Shown here: one piece after another, positions 1 to 5,392 of the stretch | Position numbering within the stretch: position 1 is the stretch's first letter | Layout of the letters: the number at the start of each line of letters is the position of its first letter | Origin: an uncultured Clostridia bacterium | GTDB taxonomy: Bacteria > Bacillota > Clostridia > Oscillospirales > Acutalibacteraceae | Assembly: GCA_945869905.1 (NCBI GenBank) | Contig: CAMBQD010000051.1 | Coordinates: forward strand, 1-7,110 | DNA length: 7,110 nt | Direction of reading: 5' to 3' | The notes under the pieces: generated by a model | Databases searched by the model: none | The model's input: the letters and a program-made list of their open reading frames with translations, nothing else | Told to the model about the DNA's origin: nothing | Made by a program: the position numbers and the translations under genes

Positions 1-410
1 TACCCGATGAGCCAAAGAATATTGCTCAGGAGCCTGTAGCTAATGAGCAGATGCCCGAGTCCACAGCTCCCACTCAGCCTGTACAGGAGGGTGTAAGCGA
101 GTTTGAGCACTGGGCAGAATTCCTTGATATTATTCACAAAACGGATATTGCCCTTTACGGTGTTCTCAGCGGAGCAGGTGCACATTTTGACAGCGGACGA
201 TTTGTTATTGACAGTACAAATCCCACAATAAAGCAGTTTATTCAAATACCAACTCACTTGAAGGCAATTAAGCAGGCGGTGTTTGAAATAACCGGACAGC
301 CATATAAAATCGCTGTCAGCAGGTCAAAGGCACAGACTCAGCAAAAGCGTGATGCGCTGGAGGACCTGATAAATCAAGCACAAAATAATGTTGAAATAAA
401 ATTTGAATAA
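1..410 (+). CDS. dnaX: DNA polymerase III subunit gamma/tau, C-terminal part (partial at window start)
   Basis: The reading frame is open from the window edge (first full codon at 3) to a TAA at 408-410, so only about the last 135 residues are seen. DnaX is the ATPase of the clamp loader; its tau C-terminus contacts the replicative polymerase and helicase. The visible part starts with a Pro/Gln/Glu-rich linker (to about residue 33), as found between the clamp-loader core and the tau domain. A compact domain follows (W-A-E-F-L-D-I-I, then L-S-G-A, then F-V-I-D), ending with an ITGQPYKI-like motif and a charged tail. The ATPase core and zinc site lie upstream and are not visible. The identity rests on this C-terminal pattern plus the very conserved dnaX-ybaB-recR order. 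The next gene begins 17 nt downstream. The internal ATG at 51 lies in the linker and is not the real start. Confidence 0.9.
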   Translation, partial: PDEPKNIAQEPVANEQMPESTAPTQPVQEGVSEFEHWAEFLDIIHKTDIALYGVLSGAGAHFDSGRFVIDSTNPTIKQFIQIPTHLKAIKQAVFEITGQPYKIAVSRSKAQTQQKRDALEDLINQAQNNVEIKFE

Positions 411-427
411 AAAACAGGAGAAAGAAT

Positions 428-772
428 ATGAAAGCAAGACTTCCAAAGGGAATGGGCGGCGGCCCTCAGAATATGCAGAGTATGCTCCGTCAGGCACAGA
501 AAATGCAGGAGGATATTGAGGCAAAAAAGGCAGAGCTTGAGGAAAAGGAATATGTTGTATCCTCAGGCGGCGGTATGGTAGAAATTACCGTTAAGGGTAA
601 TCACGAGGTTAAGGCAATCGGTATTAACCCTGAGGTTGTGGACCCTGAAGATGTGGAAATGCTGGAGGATATGCTCCTTGCAGCATTTAACGAGGCAATA
701 CGTCAGATTGATGAGGAATCCGAAAGAGAGCTTGAAAAGGTAACAGGCGGATTAAATATTCCGGGACTGTAA
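428..772 (+). CDS. ybaB: YbaB/EbfC family nucleoid-associated protein
   Basis: This 114-residue protein has the usual length of the YbaB/EbfC family, small dimeric DNA-binding proteins thought to act in nucleoid organisation and possibly with RecR in repair. The N-terminus is Gly/Met/Gln-rich (MGGGPQNMQSMLRQAQKMQ), followed by a long charged helix (about residues 18-42). The central sheet carries the family signature G-G-M-V-E-I-T-V-K-G-N and then V-K-A-I-G-I-N-P-E-V-V-D. The acidic helix DPEDVEMLEDMLLAAFNEA is typical, and the C-terminus ends T-G-G-L-N-I-P-G-L. The ATG at 428 has an AGGAG site at 416-420 at good spacing. The gene sits between dnaX and recR, 22 nt before recR, as in many Bacillota, and is almost certainly cotranscribed with them. 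Confidence 0.96.
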   Translation: MKARLPKGMGGGPQNMQSMLRQAQKMQEDIEAKKAELEEKEYVVSSGGGMVEITVKGNHEVKAIGINPEVVDPEDVEMLEDMLLAAFNEAIRQIDEESERELEKVTGGLNIPGL

Positions 773-794
773 ACAGAAAAAGACAGAGGTAATT

Positions 795-1394
795 ATGGCA
801 TACAATCTTGCACCACTTCAAAATTTAATAGACCAGTTTGAGCGTATGCAGGGTATCGGCCATAAAACTGCACAGCGTATGGCTTTTTATGTGCTGGGGC
901 TTTCCGATGACGAGGCAAGGGCTTTTGCTCAGGCAATAACCGACGCTCATACAAAAATAAAGCAGTGCAGGGTTTGCTGTGACCTTGCAGATGATGACCT
1001 TTGCCCGATTTGCAAAAGTAATACAAGGGATAAAAGTGTTATCTGTGTTGTTGAGGACCCACGTGATGTGGCGGCAATTGAGCGTACCCACGAGTATAAC
1101 GGTACATATCATGTACTCCACGGTGCAATTTCGCCAATGGATAACATAGGTCCCGATCAAATAAGGATTAAAGAGCTTGTGGCAAGGCTCGGCGACGACA
1201 CGGTGGAGGAGGTTATTATGGCAACCAATCCCACTGTTGAGGGTGAGGCAACTGCAATGTATATCAGCAGATTGCTTAAACCCATGGGTATTACCGTCAG
1301 CAGACTTGCCTACGGCGTGCCCGTGGGCGCCGATTTGGAATATGCCGACGAGGTCACACTTTCACGTGCAATTGAGGGCAGGAGCTTGATTTAA
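795..1394 (+). CDS. recR: Recombination mediator protein RecR
   Basis: RecR works with RecO (and RecF) to load RecA on single-stranded DNA during gap and break repair. At 199 residues it is the standard family length. An N-terminal helix-hairpin-helix segment (about 8-30, with M-Q-G-I-G-H-K-T-A-Q-R-M) is followed by a complete C4 zinc finger (C58, C61, C70, C73; motifs CRVC and CPIC). The Toprim domain includes V-I-C-V-V-E-D-P-R-D (82-91) and A-T-N-P-T-V-E-G-E-A (143-152). The C-terminal signature Y-G-V-P-V-G-A-D-L-E-Y-A-D-E-V-T-L runs from 173 to 189. All key residues are present, so the protein should be functional. The ATG at 795 follows an AGAGGT-type site. The smpB start lies 11 nt (or 20 nt) past the stop, so translation may be coupled. 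Confidence 0.98.
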   Translation: MAYNLAPLQNLIDQFERMQGIGHKTAQRMAFYVLGLSDDEARAFAQAITDAHTKIKQCRVCCDLADDDLCPICKSNTRDKSVICVVEDPRDVAAIERTHEYNGTYHVLHGAISPMDNIGPDQIRIKELVARLGDDTVEEVIMATNPTVEGEATAMYISRLLKPMGITVSRLAYGVPVGADLEYADEVTLSRAIEGRSLI

Positions 1395-1406
1395 GAAGGA
1401 TAGGAG
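1395..1406 (+). promoter_or_regulatory. Ribosome binding site(s) deciding the smpB start
   Basis: Two purine-rich runs overlap here: AGAAGGA at 1394-1400 and AGGAG at 1402-1406. The first suits the GTG at 1406 (about 5 nt spacing). The second overlaps that GTG but sits 8 nt before the in-frame TTG at 1415. There is no ATG near the conserved start of SmpB, so a rare start codon is used either way. Confidence 0.6.
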
Positions 1407-1879
1407 TGATAGACTTGAACACGAATGACAGGCAGATAATTGCAAATAATAAAAAAGCCTATCACGACTATTTTGTGATTGAAACCTATGAGGCAGGTAT
1501 TGAGCTTTTCGGTACGGAGATTAAATCAATCAGAAACGGCAGAGTTAATCTTAAGGATAGCTTTTGCTCGGTAGATGACGGAGAAATGTTTGTTATAGGT
1601 ATGCACATCTCACCTTACGAAATGGGCAATCGCTTTAACCGTGACCCAATGCGTAAAAAAAGACTGCTCCTCCATAAAAAAGAGATTATGAAACTCTTTG
1701 GTCAGTCACAGCAGCAGGGGCTTGCAATTGTTCCGCTTAGCCTGTATATTTCAAAGGGCAGAGCCAAGCTGGAAATAGGTCTTTGTAAAGGTAAAAAGCT
1801 TTACGACAAACGTGCCGTTCAGGCAAAGAAGGACTCTGACAGACAGATTGAAAGAACGCTTAAAGAAAATTATCATTAA
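1406..1879 (+). CDS. smpB: SsrA-binding protein SmpB
   Basis: SmpB binds the tRNA-like end of tmRNA, takes the place of an anticodon arm in the stalled ribosome, and is required for trans-translation. The 157-residue product carries the whole family pattern: N-K-K-A-Y-H-D-Y (residues 15-22), G-I-E-L-F-G-T-E-I-K-S-I-R-N-G-R-V-N-L-K-D-S, H-I-S-P-Y-E-M-G-N-R-F-N-R-D-P, R-L-L-L-H-K-K-E-I, and G-K-K-L-Y-D-K-R. The basic C-terminal tail that reads the empty mRNA channel follows (K-K-D-S-D-R-Q-I-E-R-T-L-K). The start is GTG at 1406 or TTG at 1415, which changes the length by 3 residues that the family does not conserve. The partner RNA gene ssrA starts 3 nt after the stop codon, and the end of smpB also carries its likely promoter. 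Confidence 0.97.
   Translation: MIDLNTNDRQIIANNKKAYHDYFVIETYEAGIELFGTEIKSIRNGRVNLKDSFCSVDDGEMFVIGMHISPYEMGNRFNRDPMRKKRLLLHKKEIMKLFGQSQQQGLAIVPLSLYISKGRAKLEIGLCKGKKLYDKRAVQAKKDSDRQIERTLKENYH
1848..1876 (+). promoter_or_regulatory. Predicted sigma-A promoter of ssrA inside the smpB 3' end
   Basis: TTGAAA at 1848-1853 and TATCAT at 1871-1876 are separated by exactly 17 nt. The mature tmRNA 5' end (G1883) lies 7 nt past the -10 box, which is the expected start distance. The -10 box covers the last two sense codons of smpB (Tyr-His). The RNA could therefore be made independently of the upstream operon and with little or no 5' leader. This is a sequence match only; no transcript data are available. 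Confidence 0.6.
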
Positions 1880-1882
1880 TAT

Positions 1883-2235
1883 GGGGATGAAAGGATTTCG
1901 ACAGGGTTGTTGAACCTTGGTCAGCGAGTAGTGGAGTTGCACCACTTAAAAAGTAACAGCTTAAAATTAACTGACAAAAATACTTCAGTTGCTCTTGCTG
2001 CTTAATTAGCGGCTTGCGTCCTCATACAGAGTGCCACGGCTGTATGCAGGGCGTCGACTTAGTGGCGAACATGAACGGAAGAGCTTCTCGGCTTCCGTCA
2101 GGAATAAGAGAATACCGTAGGCCGAAGGCTGTTTGCCGCCGTCGGTTGAGGGGATAACCCAAAAGACAAACTACACTCGTAGAGCCCTTGGCAAGATGAT
2201 TTTGGACGCGAGTTCAATTCTCGCCATCTCCACCA
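1883..2235 (+). ncRNA. ssrA: Transfer-messenger RNA (tmRNA, one-piece)
   Basis: tmRNA rescues stalled ribosomes by acting first as an alanyl-tRNA and then as an mRNA for a degradation tag. The 5' end GGGGATG (1883-1889) pairs with CATCTCC (2225-2231) to give a 7-bp acceptor stem, followed by A and an encoded CCA (2233-2235). The third pair is G-U, the alanine identity element. The conserved 5' segment GGATTTCGACAGGG and a T arm with a perfect 5-bp stem (GCGAG 2208-2212, CTCGC 2220-2224) around TTCAATT are present. The tag frame is at 1973-2005, followed by a GC-rich, structured region compatible with the usual pseudoknots. The length of about 353 nt is normal. It is a single uninterrupted molecule with no sign of a split or an inserted element. 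Confidence 0.97.
1973..2005 (+). other. tmRNA proteolysis-tag reading frame (DKNTSVALAA, stop TAA)
   Basis: The frame ending GCT-CTT-GCT-GCT-TAA encodes the classic ALAA end recognised by ClpXP-type proteases. Aligned on the upstream TTAACT, which matches the bases before the resume codon in B. subtilis tmRNA as I recall it, translation would resume at GAC (1973). The tag would be DKNTSVALAA after the alanine carried by tmRNA itself. The C-terminal end is certain; the exact resume codon is inferred. Confidence 0.75.
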
Positions 2236-2244
2236 GGACAGAAT

Positions 2245-2290
2245 AATCCGAAACTTGTTATCATTGGTAACTGTTTCGGATTTTCTTTAT
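2245..2290 (+). terminator. Rho-independent terminator of ssrA
   Basis: The 10-bp perfect inverted repeat AATCCGAAAC (2245-2254) / GTTTCGGATT (2273-2282) starts 9 nt after the tmRNA CCA. A short inner stem (GTTA/TAAC) can extend it. T-rich sequence (TTTTCTTTATT) follows at once. It closes the plus-strand housekeeping block. Confidence 0.88.
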
Positions 2291-2329
2291 TACAAAGATA
2301 TTTGTATCTGTTTTTAAGGTTAAATATAA

Positions 2330-2375
2330 AATCAACAATCCCCTGTATAGATTGATATACAGGGGATTGTTGATT
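2330..2375 (-). terminator. Terminator of the glycan operon (perfect 20-bp stem)
   Basis: The arms 2330-2349 and 2356-2375 are perfectly complementary around a 6-nt loop, with CCCCTGTATA at the inner part of the stem. Read on the minus strand, the hairpin is followed by a T-rich run (TTATATTT). The outermost bases of the stem include two bases of the GH16 stop codon (TAA, 2376-2374). The plus strand has no T tract after the hairpin, so it should act mainly on minus-strand transcripts, but it may also block read-through from ssrA. The 2236-2373 spacer holds only this hairpin and the ssrA terminator. Confidence 0.85.
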
Positions 2376-3162
2376 ATTCGTATACAGTTGGGTCGTTGCC
2401 CTCTGACCATTCAAGCTGGCCGTTATCGTAAATTCTTACGTAGTCAACTATGTAGTCATATGGCAGCTTGCCCTTATTTCTCTTGCTGGTAATTATACCG
2501 TTTCCGAACCAGAACCACCAATCAGGCTTTGCGATACCGTTCTTTGAATGACCGTTTATCTCTGTACTGATTTCAAGCCTTGTGGGATAATGGCTGATGA
2601 GGTTAGGATTTGTTACGTGCCATACAAGCTTGTTGTCGTAGTAAAACTTAATGCTGTCCTTTTTCCAGTCAAGTCCGTAGGTGTGGAAGCCGGTGTAATA
2701 ATCCTTTGCAAAGGTATACTTAAGGCGCTGTCCCTTATAAGCGTCATAGTGGAGGGTTGTCTGGAGGAGATAAGGGATTGCGTTTTCAAAAATATCAATC
2801 TCGCAACCGTCCTGTGCTTTTTGTGTACAGTTGTTAATATCGTCAGGCATAAGCCAAAAAGCCGACCAAGCACCTCTGATGTTGTCTACCTTACAGCGTG
2901 CCTCAAAGTAACCGTACGTAACTCTTTTATGCTCCCAGTGCAAATCGCCTGTGTAATATCCGGGCTTTTCTCCGTCCTTGTACTCTGTTCTGATTACAAG
3001 CTGATTGTTCTTGATTGAGATTTGGTCCTCCGACCAATAACCGCCCTTTCTTGAACAATTGGGCATCATCCAAAGGTCCTTGTCAAGCTCCTTGTCAAAT
3101 TCCTCACTGTATGCCAGCTTATAGCTTTCCGGCAGTTTGAATATTTCACGTTTTTTGCTCAT
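2374..3162 (-). CDS. Glycoside hydrolase family 16 protein, no signal peptide
   Basis: GH16 enzymes are retaining endo-glycosidases cutting beta-1,3/1,4 glucans or galactans (laminarin, lichenan, agar-type galactans, keratan or mucin poly-LacNAc chains). The 262-residue protein is essentially one jelly-roll domain. It shows E-E-F-D near 20-23, Y-G-Y-F-E-A-R-C-K-V (83-92), G-A-W-S-A-F-W-L-M-P (97-106), the active-site motif E-I-D-I-F-E (nucleophile E121, D123, acid/base E126), L-D-W-K-K-D-S-I-K-F-Y-Y-D-N (164-177), and a final V-D-Y-V-R-I-Y-D strand (239-246). All catalytic residues are intact. The N-terminus (MSKKREIFKLPESYKL) has no hydrophobic leader, so it is probably cytoplasmic, which is unusual for GH16. 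The ATG at 3162 has an AAGGAGAGG site just upstream, and the GH112 stop is 31 nt upstream. Substrate specificity cannot be read from the motifs; the GH112 neighbour favours a galactose-containing glycan over glucan. Confidence 0.9.
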   Translation of the reverse strand: MSKKREIFKLPESYKLAYSEEFDKELDKDLWMMPNCSRKGGYWSEDQISIKNNQLVIRTEYKDGEKPGYYTGDLHWEHKRVTYGYFEARCKVDNIRGAWSAFWLMPDDINNCTQKAQDGCEIDIFENAIPYLLQTTLHYDAYKGQRLKYTFAKDYYTGFHTYGLDWKKDSIKFYYDNKLVWHVTNPNLISHYPTRLEISTEINGHSKNGIAKPDWWFWFGNGIITSKRNKGKLPYDYIVDYVRIYDNGQLEWSEGNDPTVYE

Positions 3163-3193
3163 TTTTACCTCTCCTTAAAATCATCAGTAATAA

Positions 3194-5389
3194 TTATATT
3201 TGATACCATTTGATTTCATTTGCCTCTAAATGAAGGTCAAAGCTGCTGCCGTCACCAACATAAACTGTTGTATCCTGGGGCTCGTAGGTGTTGTTAACAA
3301 CACAGTATTTGCCGTTTTTAACATATGCGTGAACCTCAACATTATAGTTGGTTGAATACCAGCGGTTAAGCTCATCCTCAGCAGACGCAGACCAAAGCAC
3401 TGCTCTATAAAGCACACGGCTGTTTTCAAAGCTGTACGGAAGACCGCTGATATATACGCCTCTGCCTTTACCAAATGACTTAACTGCCATTTGTACCTCC
3501 TCTGCGTGACGGACGGCAAAGGGAAGCTCTGTAGCATTCTGAACAAGGACTGTTGTACCCTCAAGTGCAACAATATTCTTCTTGCCCTCACCAAAATCAA
3601 TGTTGCCGTTATCAGTATCTTCAAGGATGAAATGATTTCTGTGCTCCTCTGTATTATATCTGCGAGTGTTAAGAGTGTATCCGTTTTCTCTTTCAACACC
3701 GAGAATGTCATCAAGCTGGAAAAACTTGCCCTGCCACTGGTGTGCGGCAGGCTCACCGATACCGATAAATCCGCCGCCGTTGTAAACAAATTTCTTAACG
3801 GCAGTAATTATTTCCTCATCTGTCCAGTATTCGCCGCCTGTTTGTGCCGTGTCGGCGTCGCCGACATTGATAATAACATCAATATTATTAAGGATTGACG
3901 GGTCATTCTTAATATCATCAAAGCTGATGAATGATACATCAAAGGGAGCACCGCTCAATGCCTCAATAACACCAAAGTATGAGTAATTCTGCCTGTAGTA
4001 AAGACCATGGTGTACCATATGGTTAGACCAGGAACGCATTTTACCCCAGCAGTTAAGAACGGCAACCCTCTTAACACAATAAGGTGTTACACCCTGAATG
4101 TTGTCATAAAGAGTACGAAACTCATTACAAACATCCTTTATATAATCTACAAATTCGGGGAATTTAAGGGCGAGCTTAAGGTATCCGCCATATCCGATTC
4201 TTTGGATAGGGCTTCTCAAAATAGCACGTCTTGCCGTTACCCAGTTAACCTTTGCCTCATAAATAGGGTCCCCGCCCTCACAGAATACGTCGGGGAAAAA
4301 GTAAGGGAGAAATCTGCCTTCTGTGTATTTAACATTTTTAATATCACTGAAAAGGCGAAGCGTTGAGCCGTTGCCCACACTGCCTACAACTGCGTCAAGA
4401 CCGATTGATGCAAATTCGTCCATAAACGGCTCCATACCAATCCAGTGGTCGCCCATAAACATCATTGCTTCCTTGCCGTATTCGTGAACAATGTCCACCA
4501 TTTCCTTGGCAAGCTTGGCAACCTCCCTGCGCTGAAAAGCCTGAAAATCCTTAAATTCCTTTGATGGAATTCTGTAGGTGTTGTTCATATATCCCTGGTC
4601 AATGATGTACTCAGGACGGAAGGGATATCCAACCTCCTTTTCAAACTGTTCTAAAATATATGGGCTTACAGATGCTGAATAGCCGAACCAGTCAACATAT
4701 TTTTCTCGTGCAAGCTCGTCAAAAACCAAGGTGAACTGGTGGAAGAAGGTTGTAAATCTTACAACGTCAACATAGGGATGAGAGTCAAGGAAACGGCGCA
4801 GGCGTTCCATTGAGTGAGCCCTTGTTTTCGGCTGGCGTACGTCAAAGGTGATTTGTGGCTCAACGTCCTTCCACTCGTTAACAACAGCGTTGTACATATG
4901 TACCGGATCCCACATAATGTAGGCAAGAAAGCTTACGGTGTATTCGTGGAATTTCTTTACTGGTGTAATAATAACATTGCCCGCTTCCTCATCATATGAC
5001 CACTTGTCAGTGGGTACTGCCTCACCTGTTGTACGGTCAATTACCTCCCACCATCTTGTGATATCGTCACGGGAGTTCACCTTAAGCATATCCGGATAAA
5101 GATGGTCCATCAAATGAATTTCCAGCTTATCCTCAACTGCCGTGTGAAAAGGCGTCATAATGTACATCTGCTGAATTTCGTCAGGATTCGCCTTAGCCCA
5201 TGCGTTATCCTTTCTTGTGGTGTAATAGGTTGCATAGATTTTTGCGCCTGTGTCCTTAAGCTCCTGAGGGAACTCGGTGCCGTCGCAGTCACGTATAGCG
5301 TCTGCACCCCATTCGCCCATAATATCCAGCGTTTCCTTTACCACATCCATATCGGTGGGGATTGTTACTCTTCCTTTGCTGTTTTCCAT
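3194..5389 (-). CDS. gnpA: GH112 1,3-beta-galactosyl-N-acetylhexosamine phosphorylase (galacto-N-biose/lacto-N-biose phosphorylase)
   Basis: This family cleaves Gal-beta-1,3-GalNAc (mucin core) and/or Gal-beta-1,3-GlcNAc (milk type) with phosphate, giving Gal-1-phosphate and the free HexNAc in the cytoplasm. The 731 residues compare with about 750 in the Bifidobacterium longum enzyme (called LnpA there). The N-terminus G-R-V-T-I-P-T and G-A-D-A-I-R-D-C-D-G-T are family signatures. The catalytic acid should be D314 in M-G-D-H-W-I-G-M-E-P. R33, N167, R359, Y363 and F365 match the active-site residues I recall for the B. longum enzyme with a +1 offset. A TIM-barrel-like part (to about 435), a Rossmann-like middle domain (about 440-670) and a short C-terminal beta domain are expected from family knowledge. 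P162-V163 fit the galacto-/lacto-N-biose enzymes better than the galactosyl-rhamnose phosphorylases of the same family, but that rests on memory. The ATG at 5389 lies 3 nt past the preceding stop. Confidence 0.93.
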   Translation of the reverse strand: MENSKGRVTIPTDMDVVKETLDIMGEWGADAIRDCDGTEFPQELKDTGAKIYATYYTTRKDNAWAKANPDEIQQMYIMTPFHTAVEDKLEIHLMDHLYPDMLKVNSRDDITRWWEVIDRTTGEAVPTDKWSYDEEAGNVIITPVKKFHEYTVSFLAYIMWDPVHMYNAVVNEWKDVEPQITFDVRQPKTRAHSMERLRRFLDSHPYVDVVRFTTFFHQFTLVFDELAREKYVDWFGYSASVSPYILEQFEKEVGYPFRPEYIIDQGYMNNTYRIPSKEFKDFQAFQRREVAKLAKEMVDIVHEYGKEAMMFMGDHWIGMEPFMDEFASIGLDAVVGSVGNGSTLRLFSDIKNVKYTEGRFLPYFFPDVFCEGGDPIYEAKVNWVTARRAILRSPIQRIGYGGYLKLALKFPEFVDYIKDVCNEFRTLYDNIQGVTPYCVKRVAVLNCWGKMRSWSNHMVHHGLYYRQNYSYFGVIEALSGAPFDVSFISFDDIKNDPSILNNIDVIINVGDADTAQTGGEYWTDEEIITAVKKFVYNGGGFIGIGEPAAHQWQGKFFQLDDILGVERENGYTLNTRRYNTEEHRNHFILEDTDNGNIDFGEGKKNIVALEGTTVLVQNATELPFAVRHAEEVQMAVKSFGKGRGVYISGLPYSFENSRVLYRAVLWSASAEDELNRWYSTNYNVEVHAYVKNGKYCVVNNTYEPQDTTVYVGDGSSFDLHLEANEIKWYQI

Positions 5390-5392
5390 AAA

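Noticed and set aside
825..1160. Antisense open frames across recR
   Set aside because: recR is complete with all signatures; the antisense frames have no ribosome site or motif support.
2292..2315. Small hairpin (AGATA-TTTG-TATCT) before a T run as a third terminator
   Set aside because: The stem is only 5 A/T-rich pairs, too weak to call, and it can also pair in a different register.
2236..2373. Possible integration site for a genomic island, since tmRNA 3' ends are common targets
   Set aside because: No integrase lies next to ssrA, no repeat of the tmRNA 3' end is visible elsewhere in the window, and the spacer is accounted for by two terminators. The neighbouring operon runs convergently with no mobile-element genes in view.
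2330..2375. Perfect 20-bp inverted repeat as an insertion-sequence end, operator or CRISPR-type repeat
   Set aside because: It occurs once, has a 6-nt loop and a T-rich flank on the minus strand, and sits exactly at the 3' end of the operon, so terminator is the simplest reading.
2548..3018. Plus-strand open frame of 156 codons opposite the GH16 gene
   Set aside because: It is an antisense shadow of the GH16 jelly-roll sequence with no start context or recognisable motifs.
3226..3789. Minus-strand open frame of 187 codons within the GH112 gene in another frame
   Set aside because: It is fully inside a strongly supported enzyme gene, is Ser/Leu/Thr-rich and resembles no family, so it is a frame shadow.
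3194..5389. Galactosyl-rhamnose phosphorylase as the role of the GH112 gene
   Set aside because: The Pro-Val residues near 162 and the GH136-like neighbour favour Gal-HexNAc. It is kept as an alternative because residue-based calls in this family rest on memory here.
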